NCBI GenBank assembly: GCA_018340805.1 | Contig: JACMZG010001908.1 | Coordinates: 10,496,547 to 10,560,546 of the forward strand | Origin: Microvelia longipes | Lineage: Eukaryota; Arthropoda; Insecta; Hemiptera; Veliidae | Length of the DNA stretch: 64,000 nucleotides | Direction of reading: 5' to 3' | Part shown: positions 53,079 to 64,000 of the stretch, piece after piece | Position numbering within the stretch: the stretch's first letter is position 1 | Layout of the letters: the number at the start of each line of letters is the position of its first letter | The notes under the pieces: model-generated | Seen by the model: only the letters and a program-made list of their open reading frames with translations | Told to the model about the DNA's origin: nothing | Database searches by the model: none | Program-made: the position numbers and the translations under genes

Positions 53079-53327
53079 ATACAAAATTACTATGAACTAT
53101 TGCTACAAATAAAATTTTACTATGCTTTCATTAATAAAATGTTACACATTTTGTATATTTACAATACGAAATTACTATGAACCATTACTACAAATGCAAT
53201 TTCACTATGCTTTCATTAATAAAATGTTACACATTTTGCAAATTACTATGAACCATTACTAAAAAGCAATTTTACTATGCATTTATTAATAAAATGTTAC
53301 ACATTTTGCATATTTACAATATGAAAT
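53079..53327. repeat. Tandem triplication, ~72-85-bp unit
   Basis: Each unit has AAATTACTATGAAC.ATT, then ACTATGC.TT, then ATTAATAAAATGTTACACAT followed by TTTG. The third unit starts after a short deletion. Confidence 0.9.
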
Positions 53328-56300
53328 TATAATTATGCTACGACAGATCATATTTGAATGCTTTATATTCAAAATCTAAACACTACAGGCTATTTTAAGT
53401 GACATTGAGAAGAATAGGCAATACAATTACAGCAATCATACAAATCAAAAATAATCGGAATCGATAAAATAGTAATATTACTGATAAGGTCTAACCCCAT
53501 TTCATAAAAAGATGATCTTATTAGATAATATGTACTTTAATAACTGAACACGAAATAACATGAATAAGAAAAAATATCATTGGGTTAACTATTATATTTA
53601 ATTAAATATGATGCATATAATTGATCTCAAATGCCTAAAACGTTTAATAAAACACAATAAAGTTTGATATCTTGCAGGATACAACTGTACATCCAAAACA
53701 AACAAGATAAATATATTAAAAAGAAGAATACAATTGAACGATGTCCAAGATAAGAAGAACTAAAGATGGCGGACTAATATGAGAAAATAATGAGAGGAAG
53801 TCGAAGATAATCCTAATTGAAATAATTCAAAGAAAATGACAAAACGTTTATTAAATATTGATCACATTGAGATCTAGCTGCGTCTGTAGATGTTTTTATT
53901 TTGTTCATTCGGCCTTCATTGTTTTTAAATGCTTTTTTAAGTATTGTTCGGTCATTCATACATGAGGACACATATCGGTTTTTGGACCTATTCGAGATAT
54001 GTGAACAAATGTCCTCGGAGGGAAAATGTTCGATTAAGAATTAAAATTTCCCGAATTCAGTCAATTTTTTAGTAAAAAAAACTCAAGTTTAGAAGCAAAA
54101 TTGATAAAATCAGCGTTTCCAACAAAATAAATCTTTCATTCTCATAACAATAGAGATATATTACTAGAGGGGACATAACCTATTTCAATAAATTGGGAGG
54201 CTCATGGCTCTGCGTAATTTCATAGTAACCTCCTCTAAAAATGTGTTAATGTTATAACAAATAGCCTTTGGAGTCTCTATGGCCAATGCCTCTCTGCTAA
54301 TAAAGTATAGTTAAAATTCTATTTCGAATGGAAACGTTCAACAATATTCAAATTAAATAAAACCAGTATCAAATGTGTGATAAATATTAACAAATTATTA
54401 CAACAAGAATATTATCTAATGTAAAATGTTATCAAAAATTAAGAAAAAACTTTGTTATAAACTCCAACAAGTCATAATTACGTTGGTAGTACGTTTAAAG
54501 AAAAATTAAAGGTTTAATTTATTGCGACAAAACTTGACAAGGACAATAATAAGCCGTCATGATAATAAACATTTTAAAAAACGCAATAATATATTTTTAC
54601 AAAAAAGAAAATTAAATTAAAAGAAGCATTATAAGGAGGTAAGTATATTTTTAAAGTTGAAATAAAACAAGTTTTTTATCATTGAAGGTTTTAAAATGTC
54701 TGGCAGAAAAAGTTGTCGAAAAAACTTTCAAGGTGACATATTATAGAAATACGTGAGATGCATAATTCTGTAAAGGACCAAATGATTGTACACGTACACA
54801 ATTTATGTGTATTTGTAAAATAACGCAAGTGAGATACATAATTACTAGTGACTGAAAATTTATAGAGTAAACTAAACTATAAAGATAGATTGGTATGAGG
54901 AAGATAACAAAAATCAAACGAACAATGTATTGACAAATATAAGCGCAAATTGCATTCGATACAAACTAATGCCTGCTAGAGTAGCAGACACATCTTTTGT
55001 TTAAAAAAATACTGAAATGAATAAATGGCAATAAAACAATTATAACATTTTTATATACAGACCTGATTGAAACTACCACGTTTCGTATAAGATTACACGA
55101 TATATTCTTACTCAATTGTTGTTTATAAAAATATATCATAACGCAAATATGTATAACTATTTATTTCTACAGGAACGATAAATTTATGACAAAACAAGGA
55201 AGTATACCAGATGAATAGAAATAATAACGATGAAATGAAATAAATGACGATTAATCCATACTAAACATTAATAACAGGTTTTGACAAAATATACCTATTC
55301 TTTATAGATTTGAAAACATTATATCTTGCCAGGTTGACGACATTGACAAACTGACAATTGTAAGTTCGTCATGCAGATGATATAGAAGTGTTAGTGTTTA
55401 GCAATAATGAGCTCTTTTATATAGCATGCCAATAAAAAGATCAATGTCAAGGTTTTAAAAAAGGTTTAAAGTTAAAAGATGAAACAATGGATTGAATCTC
55501 GCTGGTTCCGTTTTAAAAGGAGACAGTTGTTGGTTTGCCAATAATATACAATAACTAGGAACTAATTGAAAATCCGAGTGTTGCAGATGTCAAGTTTCTG
55601 ATAATTAACTTTTCGAACTTCTTTTCAAAATAAGTATTCTTTACTACTAAGATAAGGGGGGAAATATGGCGTATCTACTATCACATTTGTGGCTTTGTCT
55701 GTCAACAACATATGAAACAAACCCAGGAAATAAATACTAGTAAATCTGGAAAGACATAATAACTATTAAACTAGAAAAGTTATAAATACAATGTTACTGA
55801 AATGGTAAATAAATACTTAACTCAAGAGTATAATAATTAAAAGTAATAATCGAATAAAAAATGACATGAAAATATAGTGGAGCTAAAGGCAATCCAAACG
55901 GCAGCCCTTTAAAATTTAACAATCCCTAATTCTATGTATTTAAGAATCAGCACACCATTTTTAATTAATAGCAAACAGAACCCCTCGAACTTCAAGGTTC
56001 CGAAAAATCTGGCAGATTTTACAAAAAGCACACAAAAATTATACGGGGAGAATGTTAGATAAGTAGTAGGTATAGGTTATGGTTTCAAAACAAAGGACAC
56101 ATCTGTCGCATAAGATTCGAAGGGGAAGTGTTTTTGTGTTTGAATTTCACCAGAAAATTTCACTGGATTAAAGAAGGGTGAAATGTTGAAAGCTGTACTT
56201 GATAAGGTACGGTCCTTTAAAAGGGGAACTTTAGTATCGGTGAGACCCCAAATTTTGTTGACAAAAGAAATATTAGGTCGTATAAGAATATTCCTTAATA

Positions 56301-57959
56301 AGGGTGTAAGTTATTTTTATGGAATTTTTTCATTCAAAACAAATGCGTGGATTTATTAAACTACTCCCTTTTTTAGACAATTTTAAGCACGTGTAAAACA
56401 CGAGCCTACCTATCAATGCTTTGAATCAAGATCCAGGTAGACAAGATGCTAAAAATAAATATTGAAAAGATGTTTCTTGTTGTCATCTCTCGTAGATAAT
56501 AACCAACAATTTAGATAACCAACCAAAACCAAATGTTTTCTTTCCTCTATGTAATTATATCTTGAAAAGCAGTTCAATAAAATAAAAATGAAATGAATTT
56601 GTAAACAAACAAAACAAATAGTAAACAATTAAGAAAACAAAGTACAACATACACATTACAAAGCCATCATAAATCATTATAAGAAAGATTAAAAGTTTGA
56701 AATTGGCTACTGTTTATTTTCACTTTCGACATCATTACTTTTAGACATTATTTTTGAAAAAAAAACAATTTTCAATCTATTTTGATGGTAAAATGTTAAC
56801 AAGATATATTTAGCTGCTAGAGATTAGATTTTGCTAATGGATCTCAATTTAAAGGAAATTCATTCACATACGATATAAATTACATCCTCAATAAAAGAAG
56901 CAATGTATCATTTAAAAATTAAATGATTAATAATTTTATTAAACGTCAGACTATTTCATTTCTAACTATCAGACTATTTTCTTAACTTTACGATTTAACT
57001 TAACGACATCTAGTCAATAGTAAAAGCTCATAATACAGCTTTGCCCATAGTCTGTGGTACAAATCAGTTTAATTAAAAAAAATCAGGGAAGATAATTTAA
57101 AAGATTCATTTGATATAATTATCAATTATGACTCTACCTATGTAAAAGTCTTTATCGAACTGCAAATTAAAATTGAAAATTTATTCTGATTCATTAGCTT
57201 TAGATTAAACGATTACATAAGCGTTTGACATTTAATTTTAATGCATTTACAAAACTAATTTTTATTAGTATTTTTGAAAATTTTTTCAAGCCAAATCAGG
57301 AAATAGCAATTTTATAAAGCTTTCACCCCTAACAAGTTTGTAGTGTTTAAAATGCATTTTTTAAACGGTCATTTATGTTTAGCATATACGTGTTTAAAGA
57401 AATTTTTCACTTAAAAATAACCCTCTACACTGGTTTAACTCTATTGAAAAATTTGTAAAAGCCTATGACAATTAAGATTTCAATATCAAAATCGATTTTT
57501 TTTTAAAGAATCCAAAATGATTATTCGATACAATAAATGAACGCTTTCTCCGTCTTTTACCGGCCTTTTGTACTCAAAGAGTAACAAAAGTTTAGAGTTT
57601 CGTAAAAAAATAATGATTTTGTAAAAAATAATGTCACTTTGAATACGATCAGGTTGAAACTCGGGTCATAGTTATGTTGCATAATTTCAAGACTATTATC
57701 TGTTATGTAGTTCTTTGAACAGATTACTTTTCAACTTTCTCACTATTTTGTTTACTCGGAGTGAAATTATTTCTAAGAGTAAGCAAAATGCTACCAGGCA
57801 ACGAAGCTTATGTATTATTTGATATTATCAGCAAATGCATTTAAAAAAAACTATTTAGTTTCTAAGATTATGATACAAAGATTATAAAAAAAATAGACAT
57901 AAAAATGTCAGTAATGATAAAAATCTATTATATTAATGCTAAGGTTGGGCAAAAGAAAT

Positions 57960-58215
57960 TATAAAAATCTATGTTATTAAAAGTAAGTTAGTAAGCAAGT
58001 TAATAAAAAAATACAACTAAAGGTAAGTAAGCAAATATTTAAAGAAATACAAACAATAATTAATAAATTTAATATAATTAACACAAAAAAGTTAGTTAGT
58101 AAGTAAGAAATTAAATATAACAATGATAAAATTAATATAATTAAAGGTAAGTAAGCAGTTGTTTGGGGAGAAGCAATAATTAATAAATGGAATATAATTA
58201 AAATAAAAGTAAAGA
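57960..58215. repeat. Degenerate tandem array, ~60-bp unit
   Basis: Three or four loose copies containing AAAGGTAAGTAAGCA and AATTAATAAA.T.AATATAAT. Confidence 0.6.
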
Positions 58216-59591
58216 ACAGTCAAATTTATTCAGTACAATATATTTAATTAGTATGTAAGCAACATTAAAATAGTAATAAAATTTATATATCTAAAAAAAG
58301 GAATCCATTACAAATGTATAAAATTAATAACAGTTTAAGTTACTTCGTAGCCAAGCGAGTAAATGTTTCGAATAATAAAAATCAATACTGGTAGAACTTA
58401 GTAATTAAGTAAGTCTGTATGAAAATCAAATAGTTATATGTTAAGTTTTTATTGCAAAAAAATAAACTTAAAGCTTTTTCACTTTTTTACCTTCCGGAAA
58501 AAAAATTAAATTAAATAAAATGAAAGATTTATTATTGAAACTTACCACATTTTTTGAAAATCCCATAACCTATATACTTCAATAATAATTAATCTAAAAA
58601 ATATTTGTTGCACAATTCATTCCTATAAAAAAACAAAATTGTCTCTTACGCAATTCGTATCACAAAAAGTTGTGGGCCATAAAAGTTTATTATACACGTA
58701 AGCAATATAAAAATTTTTCCGAAATCACAAAAAACGATTAAAAGTTTCACAGTCACAAATACCCGAAACAATTCTCCAATTATACTGAATTTAAAATTGA
58801 ATAAAATAAATTGATTTATTCCTAATCAACTTGATCAATACAATTAACGTAAGTTAGATAAAGAATTTTACGTGAGGGTTGTCAGATACTCAATATGAAC
58901 TGTAAGATACGAGGGCAGGCTCGTGTTTCTAAAACATTATCAGTCTAGGGCACATTTTGGGCACAATAGATAAATTACTATCGAAGAGTAAATATTTTAA
59001 TCGCAACTAAATAGTTATTGTCTATCCCAAGAATTGTCATTAATCAAAAGAAACATGAATAGAATAAAATAAAAATAAAATAATACTTAAATAAAAAAAT
59101 ATAAATAACAACAAAACTAAAATTATTTAAAAAACTATACAGTTAAATCAAAAATGTTGATACGGATGAGCAATAAAATTTAAAATGAAAATTATTCACG
59201 TGATATAGACCGACATATATAACTTCATATATTTCTTTTAGGGTGTCTTACAATAAATATAAATTTATTAACTAGATGGAAATAGATAAAATGGGGAATG
59301 TCACCGGAACTAAGAAAATGCGTTATCTTTTCTAGCTGTGTCAATAATTACTAGGGAAATGTACTAAAACATGTTGGTTTTGCCATTAATAAAATTTGTT
59401 TGAATGAAGTAGTATTCTAATGAAATAAAAGATAAATCTAATATTGGTTCTCTGACGTCAGTGGAAGGAAGATAGGTGTGAGTTACAACACGTAATTGTT
59501 CATAGGCCCTAACAGAGCCAGATAGAGCATAGTTCTGTAAAATGGTTTAGAATCAAATATTTTAGAATCACGAAAGATGTCCCGTACAACC

Positions 59592-60111
59592 CAATGATCT
59601 TGAATAAAGGGGATGACGCACTAAGTCGATTTGCCATACAAAAAAGTGACCCCACCGAAAACCAAAAAATAGAGAGAATTCGACACGAAACAGTCGTCAA
59701 AAACCAACTGCACATGCTTGGTACAAACTGTGCATGCTAACAATTCTTATAACAGCGCAGGTCTTAAATTTAAGAGGCAAACTAACCTCTCAATGGTTTC
59801 CCATTGTTTATTGCTTGAGAAGGTTATAAACACGCATAAATTATCACTCACTGTAGTGGCTAAGTGTAGTCCAAAATTTAAAATTAAATAAGCACAAATG
59901 ACTTAACAAGCACCACACATGTAACAATCAAGAGAAGCAGAGAAGAAAGTTGAGAAGCAAACTCGACAACCTTGCTACATAACCTGCGTTTGGCGCCTTT
60001 TTCATTATAACCATGGGGAAGGAAAGTTTGCACCTATTTCTCTATCTCATACAACTTCCATGGGGTCAGAAAAGTTCCTAAATGCGTCATCCCCTTTATT
60101 CAAGATCCTTG
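59592..60111. mobile_element. hAT-like MITE with perfect 8-bp target-site duplication
   Basis: 520 bp. The termini are CAATGATCTTGAATAAAGGG then GATGACGCA at the left, and the complement of CAAGGATCTTGAATAAAGGG then GATGACGCA at the right. The element is flanked on both sides by GTACAACC (59584-59591 and 60112-60119). An 8-bp duplication with CA-initial termini is the hAT pattern. The interior has no transposase. A truncated relative sits at 33301. Confidence 0.88.
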
Positions 60112-60261
60112 GTACAACCTGTTTCTTAAACACTTAGAAGCCTATTTTTGTAAAATCGTTTGATATCAAAAACATAGGAGTCTAGGCGTTTAATGCTACT
60201 GTACAGCAAGGCGACAGTACATTTATGCTACATCAAAAAAAGTATTAACGCGATCGGTCAT

Positions 60262-60346
60262 TTACGCTAAAGGTCGTCTCCGCGACTGAACACCTAAGCT
60301 ATAAAATGTGTAGCTAAGATACCCAGTCGCGAAGACGACCTTTTAA
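60262..60346. repeat. Imperfect hairpin with AAGGTCGTCT..GCGACTG arms
   Basis: TAAAGGTCGTCTCCGCGACTG pairs with CAGTCGCGAAGACGACCTTTTA around an inner AGCTA/TAGCT stem. GC-richer than its surroundings. Confidence 0.8.
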
Positions 60347-61241
60347 GACTTTTTGATATTTGACGCAAGAACGCTCTTTCGCGTTACCCAGTAGCGTAGA
60401 CGTCCAACTATCTGTAAATAAAGTATAAGTTTATATACGAGAATAATCAAGAATGGACGTTTCTGTTACTACTTTAAGAACATATTTGACAAGAGTGCTC
60501 TGTAACTGTAATTACTTAACTGGGCGTTACAATCGCGTTAAAACTATTATTTTTAGGTAAAATGTGTGGTCGCGTAGTCCTACAATCCTACCAAACATAT
60601 GAATTATGGGACGATAATACGGAACCTTCCGAAATAATTCGTTTGATATTGACATCAGAATTACAAAAAGATTATGCGGGACCTTCTTAAAAAAGCAGAG
60701 GCCTTTTTTGTCAAATCATTCAATACTGAAAAGCTTCGAAACTACGAACGATAATACGTATATAAGATGGCTAACATATAATTAGGTGCCTGTTTCTGTT
60801 AAATTGTTTGATATAAAAAAATATTGAAATTACGTAAGGGACTTTACTTAACAATTCGCCTTAAATTATCATAATTTTTTTAATCTTTGTTTCAAAAAGT
60901 ACAAAAAAAAGTCCAAGATAAATAAATAAATACATTTTTAAAAATATAACAATAAAATAGTGACAAAAGAAGTCCACGAAAATATTAAACTACCCAAGCT
61001 AACGACCTACCGCAGACAGCTCTTAGATATTACAGAATAAAGCTGTAATAAACATTACACAATGAAGTTTATGGTGAATTAAAATAACAAGTATAAACGA
61101 TAAAAGGCATTAATAAAATAAAAAGAATTAAAAATAAAAAAATAAAGTGGTTATCTAGTATGAATCAAGAATTTTTATGGTAATAATAAAAAGAAGGATA
61201 ATTTTACTTATTAAATCATAAAAATAAGGAAATTTTCTATA

Positions 61242-61371
<130 letters not shown>

Positions 61372-61588
61372 GAGGTAATTCTGAAAAGACTGATCAAACT
61401 CCCACCATACAAGCCATCTCATTAACGAAATTTTAAAAGAAATTTCACTAAAAGAAAAGTATAACTTTATTTAAATTCGTTTGGAGCAAAATAATTTTCG
61501 ATACTAAATGTTGTTAGTTAAGCAAATAGACATAATTTTTTATAGGTACTTGTTTTTTTTTAATTATTTAAATAGAAATAATTTTATA

Positions 61589-61822
61589 ACAACACCAACT
61601 TCGCCTTTTTATCAAAGCTTCAATTACTCTAGACTGAGTCGGCTTTCGGCTATAATGCCATTTACAGAGTTTGGGAGAACATGAGCCTTGATGTATGTGT
61701 GTCAGACTTCAAGTATTGAAAGTCTTGTCATCTCGCTAGCACTGCAAATGGTAATATAGCCAAAAGCCGACTCTGCTTAGAGTAATTAAAGCTTATTAAA
61801 AAAAAAGACGAAGTTGGTGTTG
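61589..61822. mobile_element. Palindromic MITE with hammerhead-like arms
   Basis: The termini are ACAACACCAACTTCG on both sides, flanked by TA, with arms of about 80 bp. Each arm holds a block of the form CTG.AAATGG..AT.TAGCC.AAAGCCGACTC, which resembles the hammerhead layout of the 62.9-kb motif with mutated CTGATGA. Confidence 0.7.
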
Positions 61823-62196
61823 TATATATTTTAAACCATTCTAAGCCGCTTAAGAAAGCTTTTTTAACTTAATTTTATAATTATGGAAAAAGTTTTTTTA
61901 ACTTAATTATACATGGAATAATCACACCAGTTTAGGACAGCGTATTATGAACCTGTAAGCACAGAAAGATTTTCGGTATTAATTGGTTACATAAGGTAAC
62001 AGATACTATAGTAACATTCAATCTCTCACAATTATTTTACTTAAACGGAAAAAAGACGTAAAAAGTAGAAAATAGAACCGATATAAATGTACGCAACATC
62101 TCAGTTTAAACGTAAATAATTTTAAAAATAAGAACAATTAAAGTAGTTAAAAAATAAACACGCAACTGTATTTTGCGTAAATTTTCAAATAAATCT

Positions 62197-62258
62197 ACAG
62201 CAGCAAATGACGCAACCGCCGCATAGTTGCAAATGATGCAACCGCCGCGTAGTTGCAG
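62197..62258. repeat. Tandem duplicate, 26-bp GCAAATGACGCAACCGCCGC unit
   Basis: Two copies (GCAAATGAYGCAACCGCCGC then RTAGTT), GC-richer than flanks. Confidence 0.85.
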
Positions 62259-62945
62259 TTTTGTGAAAGGTAGTATTTACCTACCTACTCTAATTTATTC
62301 CAAGTAACCTTTGATCTTAAATTTAACTAAATTTATTCTAAATTTTTTTTACCTAAAATCTTCTTAAATGGTCAAATTTACGAGAAACAATATTTGAAAA
62401 AAAAATTTCAAATTAACAAGGTAATTAAAATTGTAAAAAACAATACTATTACGTTAAACCTATCAACATAAAATAGGAATTTATGAAGGTAAGGCAGTTA
62501 ACAATTTTTGCTATAATAGTTAACAAACAACTCTGAAAAAATAAACGCTGCGTTAGAAATAATTGTATTTCATTATAAATTTAATTATAAGTAATAACTC
62601 GAAGTAAATCTTATTTTTTTAAGTTGTAAACTACATAAATTTTGACCTACACCGTTTTGAAAGTAAGTAATTAGTCTTATCTAACACACTAATACATTTT
62701 TTTTTTATCAAGCTTCTAAAACTTTTATGTTCTTGTAGAAACACAAAAAATATTTTAAAAAAATTAATTTTAACTATTATTGAATAATAATTAGTAATAT
62801 GATGATTATTATACCAATATGTTATTAGTTGTACACATTTTTATTCTTATAATATATTAGTACTATGACAATAAAACTGAGCAGTGGAGTTAGTATATAA
62901 AGCTGAATAAAACACCAAAGTCTCTCCACAAATCGTTTATTACTA

Positions 62946-62989
62946 TAAACAGAGCCGGCTTTCGATCTCTCGATCATCATCAGTGCCTA
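62946..62989 (-). ncRNA. Candidate hammerhead ribozyme motif, best in window
   Basis: On the minus strand. Stem I is TAGGCA (62989-62984) / TGTTTA (62951-62946), six pairs with two G-U. The core CTGATGA is followed by one extra U. Stem II is GATC-GAGA-GATC (perfect). GAAA is at 62963-62960. Stem III is AGCC/GGCT without loop (62960-62953). The cleavage-site C is at 62952. All invariant hammerhead bases are present. The same 44-nt size as the 30-kb motif suggests common descent. Self-cleavage is inferred, not shown. Confidence 0.6.
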
Positions 62990-63569
62990 GTACTATATAT
63001 TAGTATTAATGCAATACAGAATCAAAATTAATTTTAATTTTTCGTTTCATTGTTCTCATTTCTATTTGTCTAAAGGAGGGTACGAACCTAAGTCAAACCA
63101 TTCTTTCCTTTATAATTTCATATAAAAAATAGTATTATCTATTATGCTTATAAGAAAAAATAGTATACTATTCTCTAAAAATTAAATAATTATTACAAAA
63201 TGTTCACATTTAAATGAATAGTAAATGCATATATAAATATAATAAATTACTACTTCACAATAAATACCCAGTGTAGAGTATTTATATTTATTATAAATAA
63301 GATATAAATTATTAATATTGAAATATAAAAATATGTATTCTTTCATAAGTAAAATAATAAATAAATAAAAAGTAGCAAACTATTTTAATCTAATTTTATT
63401 TTTTATTCAAGAGATTTTAGGTTTATATAAAATAACTAAACATTTATAAACAATAGTTATATACAAACGTTTTGTAACGGTGGACCAATAAACTTTTTAA
63501 GGTGAAAACAAGGAATGGTTACTTAACAATCTTGGAACTTAAAATCCTAACAGGACCTAGACAAACATT

Positions 63570-63760
63570 ATTGCAACATAAAATAAAATATTACTAAAAT
63601 AAATAAAATATTAAAAAAATTAATTAAAAATTACACAAATAAATAAAATATGACAAAAATAAAAAATAATTACAAAAATAAATAACATATTACAAAAATA
63701 ATAAAATATTACAAAATAAAAAAATATTACAAAAATAAATAAAATATTACAAAAAAAATG
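63570..63760. repeat. Minisatellite, 17-20-bp AAATAAATAAAATATTAC unit
   Basis: About ten variable copies. Confidence 0.9.
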
Positions 63761-63824
63761 ATCTCGGACTTCCTGTAACATTTTTCGAAGATGGAACAGC
63801 TTGTAATTAAAGTTGTCAAAAAAT

Positions 63825-63827
<3 letters not shown>

Positions 63828-63881
<54 letters not shown>

Positions 63882-63891
63882 ATATATATAT
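63828..63891. repeat. (AT)n microsatellite
   Basis: About 64 bp of AT with one phase break. Confidence 0.95.
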
Positions 63892-63969
63892 CTTAAATAA
63901 AATTCTCTTACAACAATTAACAAAGTGAAACGGCATTTCTAAATGATCGGCTACAGGGTACATCTGAAC

Positions 63970-64000
63970 TCTTCCTCTACACATCGGATTCGCTACGCTC
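63970..64000 (-). repeat. Repeat family A tail at the window edge
   Basis: CGGATTCGCTACGCTC is the complement of GAGCGTAGCGAATCCG, the family A tail of 46.3 kb. The copy continues past the window. Confidence 0.45.

Overview
This is AT-rich animal genomic DNA, most likely from an insect. It has spliced genes with GT-AG introns, long repeat-filled introns, non-LTR retrotransposon remnants, tRNA-derived SINE-like repeats, MITE-type DNA elements, and many microsatellites and minisatellites. Only two protein-coding genes can be supported. Both lie on the minus strand and both run off the window.

Gene 1 (719-6495) is inosine-5'-monophosphate dehydrogenase (IMPDH; raspberry in Drosophila). The first coding exon holds the start codon, the N-terminal half of the barrel and both CBS domains. 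The second carries the catalytic cysteine. The remaining C-terminal exons lie left of position 1. A cluster of CGATA motifs, including the palindrome TATCGATA, lies 0.2-0.45 kb upstream of the start codon.

Gene 2 (18034-33816) is a Dbl-family Rho guanine-nucleotide exchange factor, closest by memory to the puratrophin-1/PLEKHG4 group. Twelve consecutive exons were joined by hand in a consistent reading frame, giving 738 residues plus the stop codon: spectrin-like segment, low-complexity linker, DH domain, PH domain and Ser-rich tail. The first visible exon begins at a splice acceptor, so the N-terminal part (a Sec14 domain in relatives) must lie to the right. No upstream exon was recognised in 33.8-64 kb, which is therefore either a very long intron or holds exons too weak to see.

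The rest is repeats. At 10.0-12.1 kb is a 5'-truncated LINE with a reverse-transcriptase C-terminal fragment, inserted into an older repeat. A three-copy hAT-like MITE family lies at 19.9, 24.3 and 26.9 kb, inside or next to the RhoGEF gene. A separate hAT-like MITE at 59.6 kb has a perfect 8-bp target-site duplication. A two-copy family (4.7 and 38.1 kb) has its second copy swollen to 2 kb by a tandem trimer, an AT tract and a nearly perfect ~280-bp-arm inverted repeat. About ten (AT)n tracts and nine minisatellite arrays are present, and two of the arrays are split by LINE 3' ends.

The most interesting signal is a set of hammerhead-ribozyme-like motifs. Two (30032-30075 on +, 62946-62989 on -) keep every core element in a 44-nt fold, and several decayed relatives are scattered through the window.
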